Assembly (NCBI GenBank): GCA_021779095.1
Contig: JAJYBI010000008.1
Span: forward strand, 1-42,970
From: Deltaproteobacteria bacterium
GTDB taxonomy: Bacteria; Desulfobacterota; Desulfuromonadia; Geobacterales; JAJYBI01
Length of the DNA: 42,970 nucleotides
Direction of reading: 5' to 3'
Shown here: piece by piece, positions 24,462-33,657 of the stretch
Layout: each line of letters starts with the position of its first letter
Numbering within the stretch: the first letter of the stretch is position 1
Translations under genes and position numbers: made by a program
Notes under the pieces: model-generated
The model's input: the letters and a program-made list of their open reading frames with translations, nothing else
Database searches by the model: none
Told to the model about the DNA's origin: nothing

Positions 24462-26153
24462 TCAGACGGACTGGAACGCCGCCAGTTCCTGTTTCAGCTT
24501 GTCGGTGAGCCCGGTGATGGCCTCCACCTCCCGGGTGGTCAGCTTCGCCTCCTGGGCATTGGTTTCGAACGCCTTCCCCGCCTCCTGAACGGCGGCCAGC
24601 AGGCTTTCACCCAGCATGATCTGCTGGTCGCAGGTGTTGCGCAGGTTCTTCATGATGCTGTTGTCCTCCAGTACGCTCTGGAGATAGAGTCTGTTGCCGC
24701 GCGCCTGCTCCTGGGTCGCCCCCGCGCTTTTCTTTGCCAGCGATTCCATCTGCTCCAGCGATACGACGATCTGGATGATCCCCTGTTCCTGTTCCTTGAT
24801 GGCACGGTTGATCTGGGTGACCCGCTCCAGGTTCTTCTCCGCCTCCTCGGTGATGAGCCGGCTGCCTTCCGCCTGCTCCATGGTGGCGTTGGCGATCTTC
24901 TGCACCATGCGCGACGCCTCCGCCGCACTCTCTTCGATCCGCTGGAGGACCTCGTCGGTCCTGCCGGAGATCCTCACCCCCTCCGCGACCTTCTCCATTG
25001 CCCGCGACACCGCATTTCCCGCCGATTCGGACTCTTCCTGGATGTTCTCGATCAGTTCATCGATCTCTTTCGCCGACTGGGCGGTCCGGCGGGCGAGGGT
25101 GCGCACCTCTTCCGCGACGACCGCGAAGGCGCGCCCGTGCTCGCCCGCCTGGGCGGCGATGATGGATGCGTTCAGGGAGAGGAGATTCGTCTGGTCCACC
25201 ACGTCCTTGATGATGTTCAGCACCTCGCCGACCCGCGAGGTATGCTGCGACAGCTTCCGGATCGCATCGAAGGTCTCCGTGCTGCTCTCGTCGATATTCA
25301 TCATGGCGCCGATGGTCTCGGCCATGGTGGCCATCCCCTCCGCCGCCTGCCGTCGGACCTTTTCCGAGCATTCGGCGGTGCGCTGGGCGTTGTCCCGCAC
25401 GTTGACGATGGCGGCGGAGATCTGGGTGATGGAACTCGCCGTCTGCTCGGTGGAGAGGGCGAGGTCCTGGACGTTCCCCGCATTTTCCCGGATGCTGGCG
25501 GCCATCTCCTCGATGGATGCGGAGGTCTCCGTGACGTTGCTGGAATAGGTGCGGATGCTTTCCGCGATGGAGTCCGTGGTGGCGCTCATCTGGGTGGAGA
25601 TGGAGGCCCGTTCTTCCGTGCGGGCGCACATGACGTCGATCTCTTTCTTCAGTATCCCGAAGAAGTCGTTCAGCTCCTGTACCATGTAGCGCGCCGTCTG
25701 CTCCTTCTCGAGCTGCTCCTCGTTTCCCGCGACCAGCCGGTGCGACTTTTCCGTCAGCTTGCGGTAGAGGGGGGATATCTCGGTGATGAGCCGGGACGCG
25801 CGCGTCACCATGGCGAATACGGTCTCCATGACACCGTCGTACCGGTCCATGAGGGTCTGGAGTTCGTCCCCTTTCGTCGAGGCGACAGAGGGCTCCCGGC
25901 TGCCGGAACACCTGCCGAGCGTCTGCCACTGCCGTTCCAGGTACAGCCCGAGCACCTGCTTGATGATGAAGAAGCAGAAGCTTCCGACGAGCACCCCCGC
26001 CGTCAGGCAGCCGATGGCGTAGAGCGGCTGGAACGCGGCGCTGCCGAAGAAGAGCCAGGAATAGAACGGAAAGACCCCTCCGATCAGCAGGCCGAAGCAG
26101 AGCATGAACAGGTAGGTGGCCCGGAGGGATGACAGGTAGCGACGAAAGACCAT
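24462..26153 (-). CDS. Methyl-accepting chemotaxis protein without a periplasmic sensor domain
   Basis: 563 residues. Two N-terminal membrane segments (about 12-35 and 42-68) have only a short loop between them, so sensing must be in the membrane or cytoplasm. A long coiled coil follows; the signalling tip is at about 340-365 with VVDQTNLLSLNASIIAAQAGEHGRAF. It also has CSEKVRRQAAEG and QAEGSRLI-type methylation helices. The ATG at 26153 follows AGAGG. It signals to CheA through CheW; the ligand is unknown. Confidence 0.93.
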   Translation of the reverse strand: MVFRRYLSSLRATYLFMLCFGLLIGGVFPFYSWLFFGSAAFQPLYAIGCLTAGVLVGSFCFFIIKQVLGLYLERQWQTLGRCSGSREPSVASTKGDELQTLMDRYDGVMETVFAMVTRASRLITEISPLYRKLTEKSHRLVAGNEEQLEKEQTARYMVQELNDFFGILKKEIDVMCARTEERASISTQMSATTDSIAESIRTYSSNVTETSASIEEMAASIRENAGNVQDLALSTEQTASSITQISAAIVNVRDNAQRTAECSEKVRRQAAEGMATMAETIGAMMNIDESSTETFDAIRKLSQHTSRVGEVLNIIKDVVDQTNLLSLNASIIAAQAGEHGRAFAVVAEEVRTLARRTAQSAKEIDELIENIQEESESAGNAVSRAMEKVAEGVRISGRTDEVLQRIEESAAEASRMVQKIANATMEQAEGSRLITEEAEKNLERVTQINRAIKEQEQGIIQIVVSLEQMESLAKKSAGATQEQARGNRLYLQSVLEDNSIMKNLRNTCDQQIMLGESLLAAVQEAGKAFETNAQEAKLTTREVEAITGLTDKLKQELAAFQSV

Positions 26154-26191
26154 AAGGTACCTCTTGTGATGTGCGAATTCGGGCAGGCCCT

Positions 26192-26219
26192 AATCTAGCA
26201 CGGTAGTATCCAAAGTCAA
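26192..26219 (-). promoter_or_regulatory. Candidate sigma70-type promoter of the minus-strand chemoreceptor
   Basis: On the minus strand TTGACT (26219-26214), 16-bp spacer, TAGATT (26197-26192), about 39 bp before the ATG. Confidence 0.45.
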
Positions 26220-26347
26220 CCGGTTATTGGCCTCTGTTAACCGGAAGATGCCCGACGTATCCCGCATGGCACACCTTTTTCCGGAAACGCCCCGATCGTT
26301 CCGTAGGGGATTTCCTCCCACTGCCTGCGCTATTCCTTAAATTTCCC

Positions 26348-26374
26348 TCAACTATTTTACGGCACGACCGATAT
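26348..26374 (+). promoter_or_regulatory. Candidate sigma28 (FliA) promoter
   Basis: TCAACTAT, 11-bp spacer, ACCGATAT compares with the flagellar consensus TAAAGTTT-n11-GCCGATAA; the CCGATA core is exact. About 100 bp before the preferred ATG of the heme-type chemoreceptor. Confidence 0.4.
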
Positions 26375-26473
26375 GGTAGCTATCGGGGCATTGCTTTCGT
26401 GCCGACCGACATTGAACGATTGCGGCTTCAGGTGGTGCAGGGGGTGCTGCACGACCTGGGAAAGGTTCGACGC

Positions 26474-28585
26474 ATGAAGATGAATCTGTCCACGAAGGTG
26501 TTTCTGATCATCGGGGCGACCCTGTTCATCGGTTTTGGCCTCTTGGGGGTCGCATCGCTCACGATCAGCATCAGGGCCACCAACAGCCAGCAGCAACAGT
26601 CCGCCATGGAGCTCGCTTCCGCCGTGCGGGAAACGGTGAACGGGTTCATGATGAAGGAGGACCGCCCGGCGATCGGCCAGTACGTGGATCGGCTGAAGGC
26701 GCAGAAGATCGCCATGGGGCTCGCGCTCTTCGACAACGAAGGCCGGCCCGCCGACGGCGGCACGGCTCCGGACCCGGAGGTGGTGAAGGCGCTGAAGAGC
26801 GGTGAGACCATCACCTCCCGCACGAAGGTGAACGGTGAGCGGGCGCTGGTCAACGTGGTGCCGCTGCCGAACGAGGAGCGCTGCAAGTCGTGCCATTCGG
26901 AGGGGAAATACAACGGGGCCGTCATCCTCACCACCTCCACGCAGGAGGGATACCGGCACACCAGGAAGCTCGTCGTCACGCTCTGCATGATCGGTGTTGC
27001 CAGCTTCCTTTTGATCATCGGCGCCATGTACCTGTTCATCCGGAAGGCGATCATCCGGAAGATCGTCGCCATATCGAAAAGTGTGGAAGAACTGTCGCGG
27101 GGCGAGGGGGACCTGACCGTCACCCTGCCGGTACAGTCCGCAGACGAGCTGGGTCATCTGACTGAAGGTCTGAACCGGCTGGTCGGCAAGCTCCGGGAGA
27201 TCGTCACGGACCTGTACGGCCAGGCGGAGCACGTTGCCGTCGTATCGTGTTACACCATGCGGGATGTCGACAAGCTGGCCGCGTCCACCTACGAACAGAA
27301 GGAGCTCACGGAATCGGTCGCGGTGGCGACGGAGGAGATGTCCGCCACCCTGAACGACGTCGCCCTGACCACCTCCCGCGCCTCGACGCTTTCCCATCAG
27401 GTGGACGAATCGGCGCGGGGGGGGCGGGACGTGGTGCAGGAGACCGCCGCGAGCATCGACCAGATCAGGACCGGCGTGGAGGGGACCATCTGCGTCATGA
27501 ACCGGCTGGAGAGCTCCTCCGGCCAGATCGGCGAGATCATCGGGCTGATCGAGGATGTGGCGGACCAGACGAACCTGCTGGCGCTCAATGCCGCCATCGA
27601 GGCGGCCCGGGCCGGCGATGCGGGGCGCGGATTCGCCGTCGTGGCCGACGAGGTCAAGAACCTGGCCGGCAAGACGTCGGCGTCGACCCAGCAGATCGCG
27701 AAGATCATCCGGGCGATCCAGGTGGACATCGCCGCCGCACTCCAGTCCATCGAGGCGGACAAGGAGCGGGTCACGGAGGGGATCGCCAGCGCCGACCGGG
27801 CCGGCACCACCATCTCCGGCATCCTCGCCCTGGCGACGGAATCGGCCGACCTGATCAACACCATCGCCACCGCCACCGAGGAGCAGAGCGCCACCATCCA
27901 CGAGGTTGCCGGCAAGGTGCACCAGGTCTCGGAGACGACCGGCGAGGTGCAGATGCAGATGGAGAAGTCCGTCGGCACCTTCAACGACCTCTGCGAGCGT
28001 GCCGAAAAGATCTACAACACCGTCGGCCGGTTCCGGGTGGGGAACCACCACGATATCATCAAGGGGTATGCCGTCGAACTGAGGGACCGGGCCACGGCGA
28101 CACTGGAAGAGGCCGTCGCCGGCGGGCGGACGACCCTGGATGCGCTCTTCAGCACCGATTACAAGCCGATCCCCAACACCATGCCGCAGAAGTACACCAC
28201 CACCTACGACCGGCTGTTCGACGAGATCATCTCCCCGATCCAGGAGGATATCGTCTCCCGCGACCGGAACGCGTTCTTCGCCATCTGCGTGGATGCCTCC
28301 GGGTACTGCCCCTGCCATAACCTGAGATATACCCAGCGGCTCACGGGCGACACGCGGAAGGACAAGGACGGCAACCGCACCAAGCGGATCTTCAACGACC
28401 GGACCGGCATCCGTGCCGCCAAGAACGAGGAGCCGTTCCTGCTGCAGACCTACGTGCGGGATACGGGAGAGGTCATGAACGACATGTCCACGCCGATCGT
28501 CATCGACGGTCGGCACTGGGGGGCGGTCCGCATCGGGTACATGAGCGAGGGGAATGCGGCCGGCTCGAACGCCGTCAGCGCGTGA
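26474..28585 (+). CDS. Chemotaxis receptor with periplasmic c-type heme motif and C-terminal sensory domain
   Basis: 703 residues from the ATG at 26474 (AAAGG upstream); a GTG at 26399 would add 25 residues but lacks a ribosome binding site. Segment 1 is at about 8-30. The periplasmic domain (31-170) contains CKSCH at 137-141, a covalent heme c site. Segment 2 is at about 172-195, then HAMP and the signalling core with [27 protein letters not shown] further cytoplasmic domain (about 520-690) has GYCPCHN with Cys612 and Cys614, then a [15 protein letters not shown] segment and TGEVMNDMS...WGAVRIGY. Two sensor inputs, one heme-based, are likely. A redox or gas ligand is inferred. Bacteriohemerythrin follows. 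Confidence 0.9.
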   Translation: MKMNLSTKVFLIIGATLFIGFGLLGVASLTISIRATNSQQQQSAMELASAVRETVNGFMMKEDRPAIGQYVDRLKAQKIAMGLALFDNEGRPADGGTAPDPEVVKALKSGETITSRTKVNGERALVNVVPLPNEERCKSCHSEGKYNGAVILTTSTQEGYRHTRKLVVTLCMIGVASFLLIIGAMYLFIRKAIIRKIVAISKSVEELSRGEGDLTVTLPVQSADELGHLTEGLNRLVGKLREIVTDLYGQAEHVAVVSCYTMRDVDKLAASTYEQKELTESVAVATEEMSATLNDVALTTSRASTLSHQVDESARGGRDVVQETAASIDQIRTGVEGTICVMNRLESSSGQIGEIIGLIEDVADQTNLLALNAAIEAARAGDAGRGFAVVADEVKNLAGKTSASTQQIAKIIRAIQVDIAAALQSIEADKERVTEGIASADRAGTTISGILALATESADLINTIATATEEQSATIHEVAGKVHQVSETTGEVQMQMEKSVGTFNDLCERAEKIYNTVGRFRVGNHHDIIKGYAVELRDRATATLEEAVAGGRTTLDALFSTDYKPIPNTMPQKYTTTYDRLFDEIISPIQEDIVSRDRNAFFAICVDASGYCPCHNLRYTQRLTGDTRKDKDGNRTKRIFNDRTGIRAAKNEEPFLLQTYVRDTGEVMNDMSTPIVIDGRHWGAVRIGYMSEGNAAGSNAVSA

Positions 28586-28622
28586 CGGTACGATAATCCA
28601 CAACAGAAAAAGGAGAACGGTT

Positions 28623-29030
28623 ATGGCACTGATGGAATGGAATCCGGCACTGAGCGTGAAGGTGAAAAAATTCGACGACCAGCACAAGAGGCTGATTGAA
28701 CTGATCAACCAGCTGCACGACTCCATGAAGGCGGGGCATGGAAACGACATGGTGGGGACGGTGCTCCAGTCGCTCATCACCTACACCGCCACCCACTTCA
28801 AGGAAGAAGAGAAGGTCATGCAGGCCAACGGCTTCCCGGAGTTCGCCAGCCACAAGGCCGCCCACGACGCCCTCGTCAAGCAGGTGCTGGAGCTGCAGCA
28901 GAAGTTCCAGTCGGGGAACGCCGCCCTCACCCTCTCCGTCATGAGCTTCCTCAAGGAGTGGGTCGTGACGCACATCCAGGGGACCGACAAGAAGTACGGC
29001 GTGCATCTCAACGCCAAGGGGATCAGCTGA
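28623..29030 (+). CDS. Bacteriohemerythrin
   Basis: 135 residues from the ATG at 28623 (AAGGAG upstream). It carries the diiron hemerythrin ligands in order: FDDQHKRL (His), THFKEEEKVM (His and Glu), SHKAAHDAL (two His), and VTHIQGTDKKY (His and Asp). It reversibly binds oxygen at a non-heme diiron site; in anaerobes it can deliver, buffer or sense oxygen. It lies 37 bp after the heme-type chemoreceptor and probably shares its transcript, which suggests an oxygen or redox taxis pair. Confidence 0.95.
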   Translation: MALMEWNPALSVKVKKFDDQHKRLIELINQLHDSMKAGHGNDMVGTVLQSLITYTATHFKEEEKVMQANGFPEFASHKAAHDALVKQVLELQQKFQSGNAALTLSVMSFLKEWVVTHIQGTDKKYGVHLNAKGIS

Positions 29031-29097
29031 CGGCGGGTCCGCAATCGAGAGATTACGCTGTCGGTTTCGTCACCTTTCAGTCAAACTGCCCCTCACT

Positions 29098-29176
29098 CTA
29101 TCTCTCTCCCAGAGGGAGAGAGTACACTGTAACCCTCTCCCTCCGGGAGAGGGTGGCCAGAGGCCGGGTGAGGGTC
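29098..29176. repeat. REP element (CCCTCAC...GTGAGGG type)
   Basis: Bounded by CCCTCAC and GGGTGAGGG, with inner stems CTCTCCC/GGGAGAG. Its right half GGGAGAGGGTGGCC...GGCCGGGTGAGGG matches the in-frame element at 35182-35237 inside cbiA except for two bases. Located upstream of engB. Confidence 0.85.
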
Positions 29177-29254
29177 GTGGCAACCTCTCCGGTTGCGCAC
29201 GCGCGCCAAAGGTGGTACTAATCGGCAATCAAACTTATTCGACACGAGAGTTTC

Positions 29255-29848
29255 ATGCTGATCAAGTCCACCGAATTCATCAAGAGCGCCACGCGGCCCG
29301 CCCACTATCCCCCGCCGGAGCTGCCGGAGATCGCCTTTGCCGGCCGCTCCAACGTGGGGAAGTCGTCTCTCATCAACGTGCTGGTGAACCGGAAGAACCT
29401 GGTGCGCACCAGTTCCACCCCCGGACGCACCCAGCTCATCAACTTCTTCAACGTGAACGGCACGTTCACCCTCGTCGATCTCCCCGGCTACGGCTTTGCC
29501 AAGGTCCCCCTGGCGGTGAAGAAGGAGTGGGGACCGATGATGGAGACCTACCTCTCCCGGCGGGAGAACCTCAAGGGGGTGGTGCTGATCCTCGACATCC
29601 GGCGCACCCCCACCGCCGAGGACCGGCAGATGCTGGACTGGCTCCGGGGCTATGGCGTCACCCCCATCCTCGTCGTCACCAAGTGCGACAAGGTGTCCAG
29701 GAACGAACGGGCCCGCCAGTCGGCCCTCATCGCCCGCACCCTTGAAGTAGACCCCGTCGAGCTCAGTTTCTTCTCCGCCCTCTCCCGGGAGGGGACCGAC
29801 GGCATCTGGGCCCGGATCGAGGCGCTGCTGGAGCTGCCGCCTGACTGA
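29255..29848 (+). CDS. engB: Ribosome biogenesis GTP-binding protein EngB/YsxC
   Basis: 197 residues, family length. All GTPase motifs are visible: G1 GRSNVGKSS (about 31-39), G2 region [10 protein letters not shown]3 [11 protein letters not shown]4 TKCDK, G5 FSALSREG. It assists late assembly of the large ribosomal subunit in the cytoplasm. The ribosome binding site is poor (GAGAG 7 bases upstream of the ATG). It stands alone between a REP element and the B12 regulatory region. Confidence 0.97.
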   Translation: MLIKSTEFIKSATRPAHYPPPELPEIAFAGRSNVGKSSLINVLVNRKNLVRTSSTPGRTQLINFFNVNGTFTLVDLPGYGFAKVPLAVKKEWGPMMETYLSRRENLKGVVLILDIRRTPTAEDRQMLDWLRGYGVTPILVVTKCDKVSRNERARQSALIARTLEVDPVELSFFSALSREGTDGIWARIEALLELPPD

Positions 29849-29874
29849 AATGTTCCTTACACCTTCCTCCGTCG

Positions 29875-29903
29875 TTGACTTTCACCTTCCGCTCTGCTAG
29901 AAA
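29875..29903 (+). promoter_or_regulatory. Promoter of the cobalamin operon
   Basis: TTGACT (29875-29880), 17-bp spacer, TAGAAA (29898-29903). A start near 29910 would place the whole riboswitch in the leader. Confidence 0.6.
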
Positions 29904-29927
29904 TGACGAACAATTAAATAGTTAACC

Positions 29928-30126
29928 AGCCAGGTGCCGGCGCGTACGCGCCGGTTAAAAGGGAAGGGGGTGCGAATCCTCCGCTGTCCCGCAACTGTGA
30001 ACGGTGATGAAAGCCGCAACGACGCCACTGAATCTTTCGGGAAGGCGCGGCGAGTAAAGCGACCCGTAAGTCAGGAAACCTGCCCGGCTGAACGCTTCAA
30101 GGACCTCCGCAGGAGAGGCGCCGGGC
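29928..30126 (+). promoter_or_regulatory. Cobalamin (B12) riboswitch
   Basis: It contains the B12 box AGTCAGGAAACCTGCC (30069-30084), the earlier GGGAAGGGGGTGCGAATCC and CCGCTGTCCCGCAACTGT core, and a closing helix GCCAGGTGCCGG / CGGCGCC. This is the adenosylcobalamin-responsive aptamer. Binding should favour the terminator at 30145-30179 and reduce expression of the operon. Confidence 0.95.
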
Positions 30127-30144
30127 TACCCCATATGCACCCAG

Positions 30145-30179
30145 ACCCCGTCTCCGATTCTCCGGAGGCGGGGTTTTTT
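30145..30179 (+). terminator. Riboswitch expression platform: intrinsic terminator overlapping the cobU RBS
   Basis: A 12-pair stem ACCCCGTCTCCG / CGGAGGCGGGGT (one G-U pair), loop ATTCTC, then six T. The start codon of cobU is at 30181, two bases after the T-run, and the GGAGG that would serve as its ribosome binding site is in the 3' half of the stem. The same hairpin can stop transcription and hide the ribosome site. Confidence 0.85.
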
Positions 30180-30180
30180 C

Positions 30181-30705
30181 ATGGCACGGACCATCTTCAT
30201 CACCGGCGGGGCGCGCAGCGGCAAGAGCCGGCTGGCGGAGGGGCTGGCGCATAGTTACGGCGCACCGCTTCTGTACGTCGCCACCGGGAGCGCCGGCGAC
30301 GGCGAGATGGCGGAGCGGATCGCCCGGCACCGGGCGCGGCGCGGTGCCGACTGGCAGACCATCGAGGAGCCGCTCGATCTCAGCGGCGTGCTGTCGGGGC
30401 ACGACGGTTTCTTCGGCGCGACCCTGGTGGATTGTGTCACCCTCTGGCTCACCAACCTCTTGTTTGCGCGGGGCGAGGAACCTGGACCGGTGCTGGCGGA
30501 GGTGCGCAGGCTCGCGGCGCTGCTCCCGACGCTGAAGAGCCCGGTGATCCTCGTCTCCAACGAGGTGGGGATGGGGATCGTGCCGGAGAACCGGCTGGCG
30601 CGGACCTTTCGCGACCTGGCCGGCGAGGCGAACGAGATCCTCGCCGCCGCGGCGGACGAGGTGTTTGTCACCTTCTCGGGTATTCCGCTGAAGATCAAAG
30701 GCTGA
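30181..30705 (+). CDS. cobU: Adenosylcobinamide kinase / guanylyltransferase
   Basis: 174 residues. It phosphorylates adenosylcobinamide and then forms GDP-cobinamide, first half of nucleotide-loop assembly. Seen: P-loop ITGGARSGKSRLAE at residues 7-20, the DCVTLWLTNLL segment, and VSNEVGMGIVPENRLARTFRD. The ATG at 30181 sits immediately after the riboswitch terminator. First gene of the operon. Confidence 0.96.
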   Translation: MARTIFITGGARSGKSRLAEGLAHSYGAPLLYVATGSAGDGEMAERIARHRARRGADWQTIEEPLDLSGVLSGHDGFFGATLVDCVTLWLTNLLFARGEEPGPVLAEVRRLAALLPTLKSPVILVSNEVGMGIVPENRLARTFRDLAGEANEILAAAADEVFVTFSGIPLKIKG

Positions 30706-30756
30706 AATGATAATTTGTTGTTCTGGTTAGCGCTGATCTTCCGCTACAAAAGATCC

Positions 30757-30852
30757 TCCCTCCCCTTCAAGGGGAGGGTCGGGGTGGGGATGGGTAAATC
30801 AGGCGCAAAAGCACCCCATCCCCCTCCTTACCTCCCCCTTGAAGGGGGAGGA
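30757..30852. repeat. REP-like double palindrome between cobU and cobT
   Basis: Hairpins CTCCCCTTCAAGGGGAG-like and CTCCCCCTTGAAGGGGGAG flank a further inverted pair GGGGATGGG/CCCCATCCC. No gene. Confidence 0.8.
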
Positions 30853-30910
30853 ACGTAGGCTGCTGAAGGATGATGCTAATCAGGTTTGTCGTAAATCAAG
30901 GAGGTTGCCC

Positions 30911-31966
30911 GTGACTCTTTTGCAGGAAACGTTGCACGCGATCCGACCCGTGGATACGGAATTGCTGGCCGAGGCCCAGCGCAGGCTGGACAACAAGACC
31001 AAGCCGCTCGGCTCCCTGGGGCGGCTGGAGGAGTTCGCCCGGCGGTTCGCCGCCATCTCCGGAACGCTCTCCCCCGACACGGCGCGGAAGGTGATCTTCA
31101 CCTTCGCCGGCGACCACGGCATCGTGGAGGAAGGGGTGTCGGCGTTTCCGAAGGAGGTCACCCCCCAGATGGTGCTGAACTTCCTCGCCGGCGGCGCCGG
31201 GGTGAACGTGCTGGCGAGGCACACGGGGGCCGACGTGCTGGTGGTGGACATGGGGGTCGACTACGACTTCGGCGAGGTCCCCGGCCTCATCGGCCGGAAG
31301 GTGGCGCGGGGGACACGGAACTTCGCGAAGGGGCCGGCCATGACCCGGGACGAGGCGGTCGCCGCCGTGGAGGCCGGGATCGAGCTGGCGATGCAGGCGA
31401 AAAAAGAGGGGATCGCCATGGTGGGGACCGGCGAGATGGGGATCGGCAACACGACCCCGTCGTCCGCCATCATCGCCGCCATCTCCGGCAAAACGGTGCG
31501 CGAGCTGACCCACCGGGGGACCGGGATCGGCGATGCGGCGCTGGAGCACAAGATACGGGTCATCGAGGAGGGGCTGCGGGTAAATAGCCCCGATCCGAAA
31601 GACCCGCTGGACGTGCTGGCCAAGGTGGGGGGGCTGGAGATCGCCGGCATCGCCGGGCTCGTTCTGGGGGCCGCCGCCAGCCGGCTGCCGGTGGTGGTGG
31701 ACGGCTTCATCTCCACCGCCGGGGCGCTCATCGCAAGCGAGCTGCACCCCAACGTGCGGGAGTACCTCTTCGCCGCCCACCGGTCGGTGGAGATCGGCCA
31801 CCGGTTCATGCTGGAGCGGATCGGCGCCGAACCGATCCTCGACCTGCAGTTGCGCCTCGGCGAGGGGACCGGCGCGGCACTCGCCATGGGGCTCATCGAG
31901 GCGGGGGTGAAAATCCTGAAAGAAATGGCGACGTTCGAGCAGGCGGGAGTGGCTGAAAGTATCTGA
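30911..31966 (+). CDS. cobT: Nicotinate-nucleotide:dimethylbenzimidazole phosphoribosyltransferase family
   Basis: 351 residues from the GTG at 30911, chosen because AGGAGG lies 6 bases upstream; the open frame back to 30839 runs into a repeat. It activates the lower-ligand base to its alpha-ribotide. Seen: [32 protein letters not shown], and [18 protein letters not shown]. With bzaF in the operon the base is probably 5-hydroxybenzimidazole rather than dimethylbenzimidazole; CobT enzymes accept several bases. Confidence 0.96.
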   Translation: MTLLQETLHAIRPVDTELLAEAQRRLDNKTKPLGSLGRLEEFARRFAAISGTLSPDTARKVIFTFAGDHGIVEEGVSAFPKEVTPQMVLNFLAGGAGVNVLARHTGADVLVVDMGVDYDFGEVPGLIGRKVARGTRNFAKGPAMTRDEAVAAVEAGIELAMQAKKEGIAMVGTGEMGIGNTTPSSAIIAAISGKTVRELTHRGTGIGDAALEHKIRVIEEGLRVNSPDPKDPLDVLAKVGGLEIAGIAGLVLGAAASRLPVVVDGFISTAGALIASELHPNVREYLFAAHRSVEIGHRFMLERIGAEPILDLQLRLGEGTGAALAMGLIEAGVKILKEMATFEQAGVAESI

Positions 31967-31967
31967 T

Positions 31968-32029
31968 GGCACAAGGCACAAGGCACATGGCTCAAGGATT
32001 TAATGCCTTGACTCTTGTGCCCTGTGCCC
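31968..32029. repeat. Palindromic element (GGCACAAGG type) before cobS
   Basis: Left arm GGCACAAGGCACAAGGCACA... (31968-31997), right arm CCTTGACTCTTGTGCCCTGT... (32006-32029). It starts two bases after the cobT stop and ends 9 bases before the cobS start, so it fills the gap completely. Confidence 0.85.
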
Positions 32030-32038
32030 GGGGTTCCC

Positions 32039-32788
32039 ATGCGCCTTTATCTTATTGCCCTGCAGTTTCTGACCATCATCCCGCTGCCGTTCTCGGTTCG
32101 CTGCGAGGAGGGGGACATGGGGCGGTCCATGGCGCTCTTCCCGCTGGCGGGGCTCACCATCGGCGGGCTCCTGGTCGGGCTGAACTGGCTCCTTGAGCAG
32201 GCGTTTCCGCGGTCGGTGACGGACCTCCTGCTGATCGTTGCCCTGTCGGCACTGACCGGCGGGCTGCACCTGGACGGCCTGGCGGACGTGTGCGACGGGC
32301 TGGCGGCGCGGGGGGGGCGCGAACGGTTCCTGGCGGTGATGAAGGATTCCCGTACCGGCGCCGTGGGGGCCGTGGGGCTCGTGCTGGGGCTTCTCCTCAA
32401 GTACGAGGCGCTCCTGGCTCTGCCGCAGGTCAACAAGGCGGCGGCGCTTCTCTTCTTTCCCATGATCGCCCGGATGAGCCAGGTCCAGATGGCCACCGGC
32501 GCGCGGCGGGCCCGCACCGACGGGCTCGGTGCGGCGTTCGTCGGCGGGGTGGGAAGCTTCCAGTTCGTTGTCGCCTGGCTCGTAACCCTCGCGGCCTCAT
32601 TCGGGCTCTTGGGGCTCGCCGGACTGTACGGCTGCTGCATCCTCTACCTCTTCACCTGGGGGTGCAAGGCCTGGTTCCACCGGCGCCTGGGGGGGATTAC
32701 CGGCGACGTCATCGGCTGCGTCAGCGAGCTGAACGAGATCGGGGCGCTCCTGGCGCTGCTGGCATTATACAGAACGGGGATTCTATGA
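32039..32788 (+). CDS. cobS: Adenosylcobinamide-GDP ribazoletransferase (cobalamin synthase)
   Basis: 249 residues, polytopic membrane protein. It joins GDP-cobinamide and alpha-ribazole (phosphate). Seen: MRLYLIALQFLTIIPLP start, GGLHLDGLADVCDGLAA (metal-binding Asp-rich motif about 70-85), and MKDSRTGAVGAVGLV. The ATG at 32039 is the family start but has only GGGG within repeat-derived sequence as ribosome site. The stop overlaps cobC (ATGA). Confidence 0.95.
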   Translation: MRLYLIALQFLTIIPLPFSVRCEEGDMGRSMALFPLAGLTIGGLLVGLNWLLEQAFPRSVTDLLLIVALSALTGGLHLDGLADVCDGLAARGGRERFLAVMKDSRTGAVGAVGLVLGLLLKYEALLALPQVNKAAALLFFPMIARMSQVQMATGARRARTDGLGAAFVGGVGSFQFVVAWLVTLAASFGLLGLAGLYGCCILYLFTWGCKAWFHRRLGGITGDVIGCVSELNEIGALLALLALYRTGIL

Positions 32789-33387
32789 CGGCAAAGACAC
32801 GCATCCATCTTATCCGGCACGGCGAGGTGATCACCGCCGGTACGAAATGCTACAACGGCCACGCGGATGTGGCCCTGTCCGAGCGGGGAGTGGCCCAGTA
32901 CCACGACCTGAAGGCGCGGTTCGAGGGTGTGAACATCACCGCCTGCTATACGAGCGACCTGACCCGCTGCGTCACCGGCGCACGGATACTGGGGGAGCAT
33001 CTCGGCGTGACCCCCTTCGCCAACCGGAACCTGCGGGAGCTGAACATCGGCATCTGGGAGGGGATGACCTGGGCGGAGATCGTGGAGCGGTACCCGGAGG
33101 AGTGGCAGGCGCGGCTCGCCGACCTGGTCCACTACCGGGTTCCCCAGGGGGAAAACCTGCAGGACATGCACGACCGGGTCATTCCGGTGATCCGTGAGAT
33201 CGTCCACCGGCACCGGGGGGAGGAGGTCCTGGTGGTGGCCCACGGCGGGGTCAACCGGACCATCCTGCTGGATGCCATCGGCGCGCCGCTCTCCAGCCTC
33301 TTCAACATCGACCAGACCTACGCCTGCCTGAACATCATCGATTACTACGAGGATGGCAAGACGGTCGTGAAGCTCTTGAACGGGTAG
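32785..33387 (+). CDS. cobC: Alpha-ribazole phosphatase
   Basis: 200 residues, histidine phosphatase fold. The catalytic motif LIRHGE is at about residues 9-14, and the second active-site histidine is in VVAHGGVNR near residue 155. It removes the phosphate from alpha-ribazole phosphate or from cobamide phosphate. The start overlaps the cobS stop by four bases, so translation is coupled; position supports the cobamide role over general phosphoglycerate mutase activity. Confidence 0.92.
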   Translation: MTAKTRIHLIRHGEVITAGTKCYNGHADVALSERGVAQYHDLKARFEGVNITACYTSDLTRCVTGARILGEHLGVTPFANRNLRELNIGIWEGMTWAEIVERYPEEWQARLADLVHYRVPQGENLQDMHDRVIPVIREIVHRHRGEEVLVVAHGGVNRTILLDAIGAPLSSLFNIDQTYACLNIIDYYEDGKTVVKLLNG

Positions 33388-33431
33388 AGTTAAAGCCCGA
33401 ACAGGACACGGATACAGTCAAAAGCAGAATG

Positions 33432-33554
33432 GGACGCAGATGAACGCAGAAAAGGCGGATTTAAACCTGAAGCAATAGAATCTGTTTTTTCAGAATCCCT
33501 AAAGACGTAAGGTTTTTGCTTTTGAATCCGCCTTTTCTGCGTTCATCTGCGTCC
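33432..33554. repeat. MITE-like palindrome with perfect 30-bp inverted arms
   Basis: The arms at 33432-33461 and 33525-33554 are exact reverse complements (outer GGACGCAGATGAACGCAG, inner AAAAGGCGGATT). The left arm is identical to the left arm of the GxxExxY element at 39510-39539. An outer 10-bp pair GGACACGGAT / ATCCGTGTCC (33404, 33605) nests around it. No gene is inside. Confidence 0.92.
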
Positions 33555-33657
33555 ACTATCGGGTTCATGGCTTGATCTGATTTAATCTGCGTGGGTCCGC
33601 GTTCATCCGTGTCCCATGATCTGAAATCATCTTACAGCGCAGCGTCGGAGAGACCGG

